A stretch of 64,000 nt of DNA from Bacteroidota bacterium (GCA_024280115.1 JAJRQT010000165.1:1-64000), one strand, 5' to 3'. Shown: positions 18,242 to 26,941, counted from the stretch's first letter. The notes: generated from the letters alone by a model not told the origin. Numbers and translations are program-made.

Positions 18242-19089
18242 ATATGGATTTGAAGAGCTTCTTCGATGAAGTAAACCACGATAAGTTGATGTATAAATTA
18301 TCACGAACAATCCGGGATAAGGTGTTGTTGAGTTTGATAAGGAAATACCTTCGAAGTGGGATATTAATAGGAGGGTTAACGCAACAACGCGCAAAGGGGA
18401 CACCCCAGGGTAGCCCTCTATCGCCGCTTCTGTCTAATATAGTTTTAGACAATTTGGACAAGGAGCTTGAAAAGCGTGGGCACAGTTTTGTGAGGTACGC
18501 CGATGATTTCAGTATTTTTGTTCGCAGCCAAAAGGCCAGCGAGAGGGTAATGGGGTCAATCGGTCGCTTCATTACAGAAACACTCAAACTCAAAGTTAAT
18601 GAGGATAAAAGTGTAGTATGCGAATGTCATCAGACAAAATTATTAGGCTACACTATTTACCGGGACGGTAACTTAGGAGTTGCCCGAGAGAGTCTGGAAA
18701 GACTTAAGATCAAGATTAGAGGCATAACTAAACGGAACAGAGGCAGGAGTTTTGAAAAGATAATTTCAGAGCTTAGGCCAGTTTTAAGAGGCTGGCTGCA
18801 ATACTTTCGTTTAGCCAAGAGCAATCGGATAATGCAAAATCTTGATGCTTGGATACGGAGGAAACTCCGTTGCTACCGGATAAAGCAATGTAAGAAGGTG
18901 ATAACCCTACAGCGATTTCTGAAAAGATCAGGAGTTACAACATGGCAAAGCTGGACACTCGCTCTATCAGGTAAAGGACACTGGCGAAAGTCAGGCTGCC
19001 CCCAGGTAAATCAGGCAATGGGCCTAAAATGGTTCGAAACACAAGGGTTGTATAACCTGTCTTTGAACCATAAATTGCTCAACAATTAA
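18232..19089 (+). CDS. Group II intron reverse transcriptase/maturase, C-terminal part (frameshifted)
   Basis: 285 codons from an ATG that overlaps the end of the first part by 10 bases. It holds RT3 (VDMDLKSFFDEVNHD), RT4 (KGTPQGSPLSPLLSNIVLD), RT5 with the catalytic YADD (FVRYADDFSIFV), RT7 (KLLGYTIY) and the maturase domain X (LRGWLQYFRLAKSN then LDAWIRRKLRCYR). After domain X there are only about 80 residues and no HNH endonuclease, so it is an endonuclease-lacking type. Translational coupling at the overlap could give two chains; a one-base deletion is simpler. Confidence 0.82.
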   Translation: MGVDMDLKSFFDEVNHDKLMYKLSRTIRDKVLLSLIRKYLRSGILIGGLTQQRAKGTPQGSPLSPLLSNIVLDNLDKELEKRGHSFVRYADDFSIFVRSQKASERVMGSIGRFITETLKLKVNEDKSVVCECHQTKLLGYTIYRDGNLGVARESLERLKIKIRGITKRNRGRSFEKIISELRPVLRGWLQYFRLAKSNRIMQNLDAWIRRKLRCYRIKQCKKVITLQRFLKRSGVTTWQSWTLALSGKGHWRKSGCPQVNQAMGLKWFETQGLYNLSLNHKLLNN

Positions 19090-19093
19090 CTTG

Positions 19094-19127
19094 AAACCGC
19101 CCAGTACGAGAGTACGCTGGGTGGTGT
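19094..19127 (+). ncRNA. Group II intron domain V
   Basis: A 34-base hairpin fitting the domain V plan: a 9-bp lower helix (starting AAACCGCCC), a two-base bulge on the 3' side, a 5-position upper helix and a GAGA tetraloop of GNRA type. Domain VI follows at about 19130-19158 (GGGG/CCCC stem with an unpaired UA that may hold the branch-point A). Confidence 0.65.
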
Positions 19128-19186
19128 GAGAGGGCGGGGAAGTAATTCCCCTACCTACTCGATTTGAATATGATATTTTGAAATGG

Positions 19187-20803
19187 TTATCCATTCATAG
19201 AAATAAGAAATTCTTCATTGCTTCTTGTTCCTTTCAATTTATTCAATAAGAATTCCATTGCTTCTACAGAATTCATGTCAGACATATATTTCCTCAATAT
19301 CCAAACCCGCTGTAAAAACTCCTTATCGAGCAATAGTTCTTCTCTTCGGGTACCGGAGGCCGGAACATCCATAGAAGGATAAATCCGTTTGTTGGAAAGT
19401 TTTCTATCGAGTTGAAGTTCCATATTACCTGTTCCTTTGAATTCCTCGAAAATCACTTCGTCCATTTTAGAACCGGTTTCTACAAGAGCAGTTGCAATAA
19501 TTGTCAATGAGCCTCCATTTTCAACGTTTCTTGCCGCACCAAAAAATCTCTTTGGCTTATGCAATGCATTGGCATCCACACCTCCAGAGAGAATCTTTCC
19601 TGAAGATGGAACAACTGTGTTATGAGCTCTTGCAAGCCTGGTAATAGAGTCTAAAAGAATCACTACATCATGGCCGCACTCTACCATTCTCTTTGCTTTT
19701 TCGAGTACGATTCCAGCAACCTTCACATGCCTTTCAGCCTGCTCGTCAAAGGTGGAAGAAATAACTTCAGCTCTTACACTTCTCGCCATATCAGTGACCT
19801 CTTCCGGTCTTTCATCAATAAGCAATATCATGAGATAAACCTCAGGATGATTTTCTGCTATTGCGTTCGCAATGTTTTTCAGTAGCACTGTTTTGCCGGT
19901 TTTAGGCTGAGCTACAATCATACCCCTTTGTCCTTTTCCGATAGGAGCAAACATATCCATAACCCTGGTGGAATAGTTGCCTGGTGCTCCACTTAGATTT
20001 AATTTTTCTTCTGGGAATAAAGGAGTTAAGTATTCAAATGGAACTCTATCTCTAATTTCTTCAGTGGTCTTTCCATTTACAGTTCCTACCCTTAAAAGTG
20101 CAAAATACTTTTCTCCATCTTTCGGTGGCCTGATCTGCCCTTTTACTATGTCGCCGGTTTTTAAACCAAATAATTTTATTTGAGATGGAGAAACATAGAT
20201 ATCATCCGGACTGGCCAAATAATTATAATCTGAAGATCTTAAAAAACCATATCCATCCTGCATGATTTCAAGAACGCCTTCATTCTCGATCGCTCCGTCA
20301 AATTCTTTGATATTTGGTCTTTTTGGCTTTGGTTTTCTCTGCTCATAGGCCCTATCCTTTTGATCATCTTTTTTAGATTCATCACCAGCACTATCAGTTT
20401 TTGAGGAACCTGAATCAAATGTCGGAACCTTAGGGGAAAAGTTTGCTGAAATTGATTCAAACAATTCTTCTGTGCTTATTTCATTAGAATAATCCTCCGG
20501 GGGCGGAGTGTCGGCAACTTTCTTTACGTTTTCTCTTTTAAAGCTTAGCTTGGATTTTTTTTCTTGTGCTTTGGGCTCAGCTTTTTTAGGTTTTTCCTTT
20601 TTAGGGGCTTGGGCTTTTTTAGTTTTCTTCTCCGCGGAGCTTTCTTTTGGCTTTTCTTCGACAGGATTTGAGGCTTGATGATCAAGAATTTTATAAATCA
20701 ACTCTTTTTTAGGGAGTTTTTTATAATTCTCAAGTCCTAATTCGTTGGCGATTTCTTTCAACTCTGAAAGCAGTCGCACATTTAAATCTTGAATAGTGTA
20801 CAT
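19187..20803 (-). CDS. rho: Transcription termination factor Rho
   Basis: Protein of 538 residues, longer than the 419 of E. coli because of a Lys/Glu/Pro-rich low-complexity insert (about residues 45-165) between the N-terminal helical domain and the RNA-binding CSD; such inserts are typical of Bacteroidota Rho. The core has the OB-fold (GVLEIMQDGYGFLRS), the P-loop QPKTGKTVLLK (about 300), Walker B VVILLDSITRLARA, the Q-loop/R-loop region (SGGVDANAL) and the ENGGSLTIIATALVETGS segment. Rho is the hexameric RNA helicase that ends transcription. An intron sits 23 bases past its stop codon. Confidence 0.96.
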   Translation of the reverse strand: MYTIQDLNVRLLSELKEIANELGLENYKKLPKKELIYKILDHQASNPVEEKPKESSAEKKTKKAQAPKKEKPKKAEPKAQEKKSKLSFKRENVKKVADTPPPEDYSNEISTEELFESISANFSPKVPTFDSGSSKTDSAGDESKKDDQKDRAYEQRKPKPKRPNIKEFDGAIENEGVLEIMQDGYGFLRSSDYNYLASPDDIYVSPSQIKLFGLKTGDIVKGQIRPPKDGEKYFALLRVGTVNGKTTEEIRDRVPFEYLTPLFPEEKLNLSGAPGNYSTRVMDMFAPIGKGQRGMIVAQPKTGKTVLLKNIANAIAENHPEVYLMILLIDERPEEVTDMARSVRAEVISSTFDEQAERHVKVAGIVLEKAKRMVECGHDVVILLDSITRLARAHNTVVPSSGKILSGGVDANALHKPKRFFGAARNVENGGSLTIIATALVETGSKMDEVIFEEFKGTGNMELQLDRKLSNKRIYPSMDVPASGTRREELLLDKEFLQRVWILRKYMSDMNSVEAMEFLLNKLKGTRSNEEFLISMNG

Positions 20804-21050
20804 TATTGTTTAATAGTAAATCTACTGGAGAGATGACTCCTTTTGTATTGGATTATTTGTAATTGAATAATTATGAATTAATTAAAAAAGAAAAAGAATT
20901 TCTTAAGGGATCTTTCTAAAAGAAAAATCTTTTGAAGTAAAATTTATGCAATAATAGACTACCCTTGGTTAATAGTCAAGTATTAACAATGATTTCGATT
21001 TCTAATCAGCGTTTATCGATGATTTTTTCCTAATCAAGGTTAAAAACAGC

Positions 21051-21058
21051 TACATTTG
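21051..21058 (+). promoter_or_regulatory. Candidate -7 box for serS
   Basis: TACATTTG fits TAnnTTTG and ends 16 bases before the serS ATG, leaving a very short leader. A T-run (21023-21028) lies near the -33 position but no TTTG. Confidence 0.45.
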
Positions 21059-21074
21059 CTGAAAAATTGAATAC

Positions 21075-21617
21075 ATGTTAAGAATTGCTGATATAAGGAA
21101 CGAAAGAGAACGGATTATAAAAGGCCTTGAAAAGAAACGTGTGCCAAACGCCATTGCCCAGATTGATGAATTACTCAACTTGGATGAAAATAGAAGAAAT
21201 ACCCAATCAGAGCTAGATGCTGTGTTGAACGAGTCGAATACTATTTCGAGGCAAATTGGCGCTTTGATGAAAGCTGGTGATAGGGAAGGTGCGGAAAAAG
21301 CAAAAGTTCGGACTGGCCAGCTAAAAGCCCGGAGTAAAAGTCTTCAGGAACAATTAAAAAATGTAGAAGAGCAACTCACAGGGGCTCTTTATAATATACC
21401 GAATTCGGCCCATGAGGATGTTCCCGATGGAAATTCGGCTGATGATAATATAGAGATTCTTACAAAGGGGATTGTCCCTGAACTCTTTAAAGGAGCACTT
21501 CCACATTGGGATCTCATTGAAAAATATGACATTATAGATTTCGGTTTAGGAAATAAAATATCCGGTGCCGGATTCCCGGTATATAAAGGAAAGGCGCAAA
21601 ACTTCAGCGGGCCTTGA
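21075..21617 (+). CDS. serS: Serine-tRNA ligase, N-terminal part (frameshifted)
   Basis: The first 180 codons of seryl-tRNA synthetase: MLRIADIRNE start, the long antiparallel coiled-coil arm that binds the tRNA(Ser) variable arm (about residues 25-105), IPNSAHEDVPDG, and the start of the catalytic core up to GAGFPVYKGK. Frame is then lost: the sequence reads AAAGGAAAGGCGCA, whereas adding one G (AAGGGCGCA) restores GKGAKLQRALISFF, the family consensus, in the frame of the downstream part. The deficit is at about 21591-21595. As serS is essential and normally single-copy, a sequencing or assembly error is the likeliest cause. Confidence 0.9.
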   Translation: MLRIADIRNERERIIKGLEKKRVPNAIAQIDELLNLDENRRNTQSELDAVLNESNTISRQIGALMKAGDREGAEKAKVRTGQLKARSKSLQEQLKNVEEQLTGALYNIPNSAHEDVPDGNSADDNIEILTKGIVPELFKGALPHWDLIEKYDIIDFGLGNKISGAGFPVYKGKAQNFSGP

Positions 21618-22348
21618 TAAGCTTTTTCCTCGACCAGGCATCTGAAGCAGGTTTTGAAGAAATTCAACCACCGATAGTAATTAATTCTGATTCGGGATAT
21701 GGTACCGGTCAGCTTCCCGATAAGGAAGGGCAAATGTATGGAATAGTGGATAGTGACCTTTATCTGATTCCTACGGCTGAAATCCCCATTACAAATCTAT
21801 ATAGAGATGTAATACTGAAAGAAGATGAATTGCCTGTTAAAAATGTTGGTTATACACCGTGTTTTAGGAGAGAAGCGGGATCGTGGGGATCACATGTTCG
21901 CGGGTTGAACAGACTACACCAATTCGATAAAGTAGAAATTGTTCAGATAACCAGGCCGCAGGATTCGTACAAAGCACTTGAAAATATGTGCGCTTATGTG
22001 GAAGGGTTGTTGAAAAAGCTGGAATTGCCATTCAGAAAATTACTACTATGTGGGGGAGATTTGGGATTTACGTCTGCAATAACCTATGATATGGAGGTGT
22101 ATTCTGCTGGTCAGGAAAAATGGCTTGAAGTCAGTTCTGTGAGTAATTTTGAGGCTTACCAGGCAAACAGGTTAAAATTAAGGTATAAAGAAGCGGGGAA
22201 AAAGACTACTTTACTTCATACATTAAACGGAAGCGCTCTGGCACTTCCGAGAATTGTAGCTGCTATTCTCGAAAATAATCAAACGGAAAAAGGAATAATT
22301 ATCCCGGAAATTCTAAGAAACTATACTGGATTTGATATAATAGATTGA
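21614..22348 (+). CDS. serS: Serine-tRNA ligase, C-terminal catalytic part (frameshifted)
   Basis: 244 codons with the class II synthetase motifs: motif 2 (TPCFRREAGSWGSHVRGLNRLHQF), the serine-binding TAEIPITN segment, and motif 3 (HTLNGSALALPRIVAAILEN). It ends with GIIIPEILRNYTG, the normal C-terminus. The ATG at 21614 overlaps the stop of the first part by four bases, but the real coding path enters from upstream through ALISFF. With one base restored, the two parts make a standard 424-residue SerRS. Confidence 0.9.
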   Translation: MISFFLDQASEAGFEEIQPPIVINSDSGYGTGQLPDKEGQMYGIVDSDLYLIPTAEIPITNLYRDVILKEDELPVKNVGYTPCFRREAGSWGSHVRGLNRLHQFDKVEIVQITRPQDSYKALENMCAYVEGLLKKLELPFRKLLLCGGDLGFTSAITYDMEVYSAGQEKWLEVSSVSNFEAYQANRLKLRYKEAGKKTTLLHTLNGSALALPRIVAAILENNQTEKGIIIPEILRNYTGFDIID

Positions 22349-22382
22349 TTGAATTTTAACGGATCTTTAAAATTATTCAATC
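22347..22382. terminator. Possible hairpin between convergent serS and DUF4286 genes
   Basis: GATTGAA/TTCAATC and TTTTAA/TTAAAA pair around a 7-base loop with a 3-base bulge, overlapping both stop codons. There is no proper T-run, so it may be only a weak terminator. Confidence 0.35.
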
Positions 22383-22682
22383 GACAGATTCGAGAATGGT
22401 CATAAAGGAAACATGTTTGTACCTGAAAGCTTCATTGTGTTTTTCTAGTATTTGATTGGCGAAATTTTCCAGGTATTGATTGACTTTTGCTAGAGAATCA
22501 GAAAAAAACTGTACAGAATATGTCAATCCCTGGTTTTCCGTTTCATTTAACAATTTGAATATTTTGACATCGCTGAATAAGCCTGTTTCCAATACAAAGG
22601 GTATATAATGTTGTTTCATCCACGAGTTCCAATCATGTTGGATTTCCACTTCAATGTTAAAAGTGATATTATATAAGATCAT
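22377..22682 (-). CDS. DUF4286 family protein
   Basis: Protein of 101 residues starting MILYNITFNIEVEIQHDWNS, the opening of DUF4286, then WMKQHYIPFVLETGLFSDVKIFKLL and a second beta-alpha unit. The size and the repeated strand-helix pattern suggest a ferredoxin-like dimeric alpha/beta barrel. Function unknown. It faces serS tail to tail with a five-base gap between stop codons. Confidence 0.8.
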   Translation of the reverse strand: MILYNITFNIEVEIQHDWNSWMKQHYIPFVLETGLFSDVKIFKLLNETENQGLTYSVQFFSDSLAKVNQYLENFANQILEKHNEAFRYKHVSFMTILESVD

Positions 22683-22764
22683 AGGATTTTAGAATTGCAT
22701 TGCAAAAAAGCTGATTTCATCCCTGAATTGCAAGTCAGAATTCTAAAGATAGAATCTGAAATAG

Positions 22765-22820
22765 AAACAGGTATCAATTGATACCTGTTTAGAATCTACA
22801 CCCTTTATTAAAAAAAGGGT
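22765..22820 (-). terminator. Two hairpins after the padR-pspC operon
   Basis: Just past the PspC stop (22823) lies a short stem ACCCTTT/AAAGGGT (22800-22820), then a perfect 26-base palindrome at 22765-22790 whose half is AAACAGGTATCAA. The T-tract after it is short and interrupted on the minus strand. They probably end the operon. Confidence 0.5.
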
Positions 22821-22822
22821 AT

Positions 22823-25234
22823 TTAATCTTTTCTCACGGAACTACTTCCACTTTTTTCAATTTCTACATCTGCATTTCCTCTGTATCTCACATTGCTTGC
22901 TCCTTGAGATTTTATTGTTAAGTGGTCTCTGGCATAAACCCTGGCAGTGGACGCGCTATAGGTTGTAACATCCGTTTCGCTTACCTTATAGTCAAAAGCA
23001 TTTAGAGTTGCGGCCCCGGATACATTGGCAATGAGCCTGTTGCCTTTACCACTTAGTTCAAGCTTTGCTGCCCCTTCAATTTTGGCATCAATCAGATCAA
23101 CATTAATGTCAATATTTGTAAGCGCAGCACCAACCAGCTCGATATTTAAATAATCTTCTTCAAAACCATTTATATAGGATTTGCTGGCACTTCCAAAATG
23201 GACAGCATTAAGATCAGGCATAATGATATATACATTTATCTCTTTGCGCTGCCGGTTGAGTTTTATAGCATTGCCTTTAAAATCCATAGAAAGTAAATCC
23301 TCGGTTTTTTCAACCACCACATCATCAACATCGGATTCCCTGCCATTGATGACAATGCTATAACGATCTCCTTTTTTAATATTTACTATAAATGCGCTGT
23401 TGATCTCGATTTCGGAAAAATCATCAATTTCATATGATCTTTTATATCCCGAAATATCCCATTCATCATCCTCCTCCTTTTCTTCGCGCTCAACCGGGCA
23501 GGTTATGCAGATTAATCCTTCCTCGCCAAATTGCCACACATTTCCGGGCATTTGTTTATTACTAAATCCTTCTCGGTATAAAAAACTACCGATCAAATAT
23601 TTAATATTTTCATCCAGGATGAATTTTTGACCGATGGGAAAGTAGAGGGTCAATTCAACTTCTTGCTTTCTGTATTTTGCATTTTCTCCAAAATCAAGTT
23701 TAGAATTGAACGTAAACACGGAGTCTTCGACATCTGGCGAGTATTGAATTAATTTGGCATTATCGACAGCTTCTTTTCTGGAAGGACCGGAAGCCCGGAA
23801 TTCCTGTTCAAGTTTTATAGTGGTATCATTCGAAGATCTTATTCTCAGTGAGACCATATCAAATTCATCCTCACCTATGTCATTAAAATTGATGACGGCT
23901 GTTTTATCCATTAAATTATACCTGTTGACAACTGTGTGTCTTCCCGTTTCATGGAAATTATTGATGTAAGGGGGAATAGTAAAGCTTAATATTAATATAC
24001 AGATCAGCCATATTGCAAGTATAGACCATCCAGCCCTGGCATTTAATACCTGCTTTTTCATTAAAACTATAAACCCCAATATGGCCAGGTAGAAGAATGG
24101 TATTATTAAAGCCATAGCAAGTGCAATTCCCGGCAAAACCTGCAAATCATTTTTTATAACTTCAAATGGTAGCGGATACATGATATTCAAATCTCCACCG
24201 GCAATCAATCCGATCAATACTCCCAATGCAATTAATACTGCCAGCACTCCACTGATGCCAATAATTGCGAGTAAAACCCCGAAGACAACCCTCAGCGCCT
24301 CAACCAAAAATGACATGAAAGGTCCGAGAGCTTTGGAAAGAAACTCGAATAATGTAGCGATTAATCTGAAAGGGAATAGGAGTACTTTCACAATTATATT
24401 TTCGTCCCCCTCCTTCATATTCAAGCTCTTCCTGATATTAAATTCTATGTTACTTAAGGTTACAGGTTGGCCCTGCATCTCCATTTTATCTGTAAGTGTT
24501 TTTGCCTCTGGTAGTATTATCCATAGAATAATGTATAAAATGATCCCTGTTCCCGCTATGAAAATGGTCACAAAAAACAATAATCTGATAATTACCACAT
24601 CTACTCCAAAATACGCTGAAATACCACTGGCCACACCACCTAATACCTTCCCATCCGGATCCCTGTACATCTTTTTGATTTTTTTCTCTTCGATCAATTC
24701 GTCAGAAGCAGGAATCACAATCCATAATACTATGTAAGCAAGGAGCAAAAAGCCAGCGATAGATGGGAGAATGGATACTCCAAAAAATAGCAACGCATAA
24801 ATCAAACGAATCCAAAGGGGATCTGTATTGAAATAATATGCAATTCCAGATAGTACCCCGGCCAATAATTTCCTGTTGTTATCTCTGTAGAGCCTTTTTG
24901 AAAAGATGGTTTCTCCCTGTTCTTCATCATCTTCATCATCGTCATCGGGTAATTTAATTGCCTCTTCTTCAGCGGCCTGGAAATCTTTAATGCTTCCCAT
25001 TGTTGCAATCAACGATTCCACATCCTCTATCACGATTATCTGCTTACCGTCTTTTAGTTTTGACAAAAAGATTTCTGCAATTCTCGTTTCTATATCAGCA
25101 ATGATTTCATGACTGTCTTCGAAAGTTGAAAAATATCGATTGATGGATTCCAGGTATTCCTTGAGTTGGTCGTATCCATCTTCTTCAATGTGAAAAATGA
25201 TTCCACTAATATTGATGCTTATATTCTTTTTCAT
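22823..25234 (-). CDS. PspC-domain membrane protein with C-terminal GIN (DUF2807) domain
   Basis: Protein of 803 residues. An N-terminal cytoplasmic alpha/beta segment (1-95) is followed by two PspC domains, each a charged start (KRLYRDNNRKLLAGV..., KKMYRDPDGKVLGGV...) plus a membrane hairpin, at about 112-175 and 185-245. Three to four more spans follow (about 290-415). A long extracytoplasmic part ends in the GIN/DUF2807 right-handed beta fold (about 600-800), recognisable from YEIDDFSEIEINSAFIVNIKKGD. PspC proteins relate to envelope stress. It is cotranscribed with the PadR repressor 8 bases upstream. Confidence 0.88.
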   Translation of the reverse strand: MKKNISINISGIIFHIEEDGYDQLKEYLESINRYFSTFEDSHEIIADIETRIAEIFLSKLKDGKQIIVIEDVESLIATMGSIKDFQAAEEEAIKLPDDDDEDDEEQGETIFSKRLYRDNNRKLLAGVLSGIAYYFNTDPLWIRLIYALLFFGVSILPSIAGFLLLAYIVLWIVIPASDELIEEKKIKKMYRDPDGKVLGGVASGISAYFGVDVVIIRLLFFVTIFIAGTGIILYIILWIILPEAKTLTDKMEMQGQPVTLSNIEFNIRKSLNMKEGDENIIVKVLLFPFRLIATLFEFLSKALGPFMSFLVEALRVVFGVLLAIIGISGVLAVLIALGVLIGLIAGGDLNIMYPLPFEVIKNDLQVLPGIALAMALIIPFFYLAILGFIVLMKKQVLNARAGWSILAIWLICILILSFTIPPYINNFHETGRHTVVNRYNLMDKTAVINFNDIGEDEFDMVSLRIRSSNDTTIKLEQEFRASGPSRKEAVDNAKLIQYSPDVEDSVFTFNSKLDFGENAKYRKQEVELTLYFPIGQKFILDENIKYLIGSFLYREGFSNKQMPGNVWQFGEEGLICITCPVEREEKEEDDEWDISGYKRSYEIDDFSEIEINSAFIVNIKKGDRYSIVINGRESDVDDVVVEKTEDLLSMDFKGNAIKLNRQRKEINVYIIMPDLNAVHFGSASKSYINGFEEDYLNIELVGAALTNIDINVDLIDAKIEGAAKLELSGKGNRLIANVSGAATLNAFDYKVSETDVTTYSASTARVYARDHLTIKSQGASNVRYRGNADVEIEKSGSSSVRKD

Positions 25235-25242
25235 GTTTTTAC

Positions 25243-25599
25243 TTATTTTGAGGCAGTGTCGTTACCGGAAGTATTAGATTTTATGATTTTATTGGTCGAT
25301 TCGATCAACTCAACCCAGGTGCTATCTAACTGACTTAAAAAATTGTATCCCTCTTCTGTGAGTTTGTAGTATTTTCTCGGAGGTCCGGATTTTGATTCTA
25401 CCCATTTATACTCCACGAGACCGGCTTTTCGCAATCTGGTCAACAATGGATAAAGCGTCCCTTCAACTACTATCATTTTTACAGATGTCAATTCTTCCAG
25501 CATATCGGATGCATAAACTTCACCTCTCGAAATAATGTGTAAGATACAAAATTCGAGAATGCCTTTTCTCATTTGAACCTGTGTGTTTTCTACTTTCAT
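25243..25599 (-). CDS. PadR-family transcriptional regulator
   Basis: Protein of 118 residues from the ATG at 25599; another in-frame ATG two codons earlier (25605) is possible. The PadR winged helix is clear: NTQVQMRKGILEFCILHII, then the recognition part VEGTLYPLLTRLRKAGLVEY and wing SGPPRKYYKLTEEG. A short C-terminal dimerisation helix follows. It lies 8 bases before the PspC gene, the standard Bacteroidota pair in which PadR probably represses its own operon. An inverted repeat upstream may be its operator. Confidence 0.9.
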   Translation of the reverse strand: MKVENTQVQMRKGILEFCILHIISRGEVYASDMLEELTSVKMIVVEGTLYPLLTRLRKAGLVEYKWVESKSGPPRKYYKLTEEGYNFLSQLDSTWVELIESTNKIIKSNTSGNDTASK

Positions 25600-25641
25600 A
25601 ACCATGATATAGTACGTTTATTGAATAATAATACGGAATAG

Positions 25642-25667
25642 TACCTTGCATGGCCAAGTACATGGTA
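25642..25667. promoter_or_regulatory. Candidate PadR operator
   Basis: TACCTTGCA and TACATGGTA form an imperfect inverted repeat (7 of 9 positions) with an 8-base spacer, 37 bases upstream of the padR ORF. The inner TGCA-N8-TACA resembles the ATGT-N8-ACAT operator known for PadR proteins. Confidence 0.45.
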
Positions 25668-25820
25668 AAAAATATTAGCTTGTATTGTATATTCTTTATA
25701 TAATTATATTTATTAGCCTGATAATATCATTAATCTAAGAGTTAGAATTCATTTTTCTTGAATCTTAATGCAAAAGTTACAGATTGGACAACACCCGAAT
25801 AAAATGTGATCTAATGTTAT

Positions 25821-25828
25821 TATTTTTG
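25821..25828 (+). promoter_or_regulatory. Candidate -7 box for the PorV/PorU2-like operon
   Basis: TATTTTTG fits TAnnTTTG. Transcription starting 5-8 bases later would exclude the TTG at 25832 as a start and favour the TTG at 25862. No TTTG is found at -33. Confidence 0.4.
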
Positions 25829-25861
25829 TGATTGCTAAGAGCAATAAACGAAGCAGAGGAT

Positions 25862-26941
25862 TTGAGGCGGATTTTTACCATACTTTTTTTATTTTATTCC
25901 ATTATTTCCATTGGGCAGGTTTCTGCTCCCAAATACAGTAATGAATTTTTGTCGATTGGCGTCGGCGCCAGATCTCTTGCCCTGTCAAATAGCGTCGTCT
26001 CAAATGTCAACGATGGTACCTCAGCGTATTGGAATCCAGCAGGTCTTTTGAACATTAAGGATAAATACGAAGTCTCATTGATGCACTCTGAATATTTTGC
26101 GGGCATCGCCAATTATGATTTTATCGGTTTTGCCATGCCGGTAGATTCCGTAAGTCATATGAGCTTTTCTATGATCAGGTTTGGAATTGATGATATCCCG
26201 GATACACGGTTTTTATATGATGCGAATGGAGCTATCAACTATGATAATATCAGGTTTTTTTCTGCAGCGGATTATGCTTTTGTATTTTCCTATGCGAGAA
26301 AGGTAAATATCCTAGGAGGGATGAATCTCGGGGCAAATTTTAAAGTTGTTCATAGAAATGTTGGAGATTTTGCAAATGCGTGGGGTTTTGGTTTGGATGC
26401 CGGTGCACAGAAAACATTAGGGAAATGGGAGTTTGGCCTCATGCTCAGAGATATTACCGGAACATTTAATGCATGGTCTCATAATTCGGATTTGGTTGAA
26501 GATGTTTACGCCCTGACGGGAAATGTAATTCCGGTTTCATCTTTGGAAGTAACCTTACCTAGAGCGATACTCGGAGTTACAAGAACTTTTTCATTTGGAG
26601 AAAAAATTGGTCTTTTAACTTCCGCAGACCTGGAGATGACATTTGACGGAAAGAGGAATGTAGCTTTGAAGACTGATTTTGTTTCCGTAGCGCCAATGTT
26701 TGGACTGGAACTCGATTACTCAAAAATAGCCTTCCTCAGGCTTGGGGCAGGCAAATTCCAGCAAGTCAAGGATTTTAACAATTCTACCATTACCTCGTGG
26801 CAGCCAAATTTTGGATTGGGGGTTAAGGTAAAAGCTTTGAGAATAGACTATGCAATGACTGATTTTTCTGACAATGCAGAATCGCTTTATTCTCATGTAT
26901 TCTCGCTGGCTGTAGGACTAAATGATAAAAAGCAAAAATGA
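25862..26941 (+). CDS. PorV/PorQ-family outer-membrane protein (type IX secretion)
   Basis: Protein of 359 residues if started at the TTG at 25862, which gives a clean signal peptide (RRIFTILFLFYSIISIGQ); a TTG at 25832 would add 10 residues. The mature protein opens with FLSIGVGARSLALSNSVVSNVNDGTSAYWNPAGLL, the PorV/PorQ signature, then alternating amphipathic strands of an OmpP1/FadL-like beta barrel. PorV carries type IX cargo to the PorU sortase. The stop overlaps the next ATG (ATGA), so it is coupled to the C25 peptidase gene. Which paralogue (PorV, PorQ or PorV2) is not settled. Confidence 0.8.
   Translation: MRRIFTILFLFYSIISIGQVSAPKYSNEFLSIGVGARSLALSNSVVSNVNDGTSAYWNPAGLLNIKDKYEVSLMHSEYFAGIANYDFIGFAMPVDSVSHMSFSMIRFGIDDIPDTRFLYDANGAINYDNIRFFSAADYAFVFSYARKVNILGGMNLGANFKVVHRNVGDFANAWGFGLDAGAQKTLGKWEFGLMLRDITGTFNAWSHNSDLVEDVYALTGNVIPVSSLEVTLPRAILGVTRTFSFGEKIGLLTSADLEMTFDGKRNVALKTDFVSVAPMFGLELDYSKIAFLRLGAGKFQQVKDFNNSTITSWQPNFGLGVKVKALRIDYAMTDFSDNAESLYSHVFSLAVGLNDKKQK

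Larger units (their letters stand above)
17301..19163 (+). mobile_element. Group II intron with internal reverse transcriptase
   Basis: The element begins near GTGCC at 17301, a variant of the GUGYG 5' end of group II introns. It carries about 375 bases of structured leader (domains I-III), the intron-encoded protein in domain IV, a domain V at 19094-19127 and a domain VI stem with the 3' end near CTACTCGAT at about 19163. It lies in the short space between rho (stop at 19187, opposite strand) and a bidirectional terminator. Both ends are judged from motifs and may be off by several bases. The encoded protein is frameshifted, so autonomous mobility is doubtful. Confidence 0.8.
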
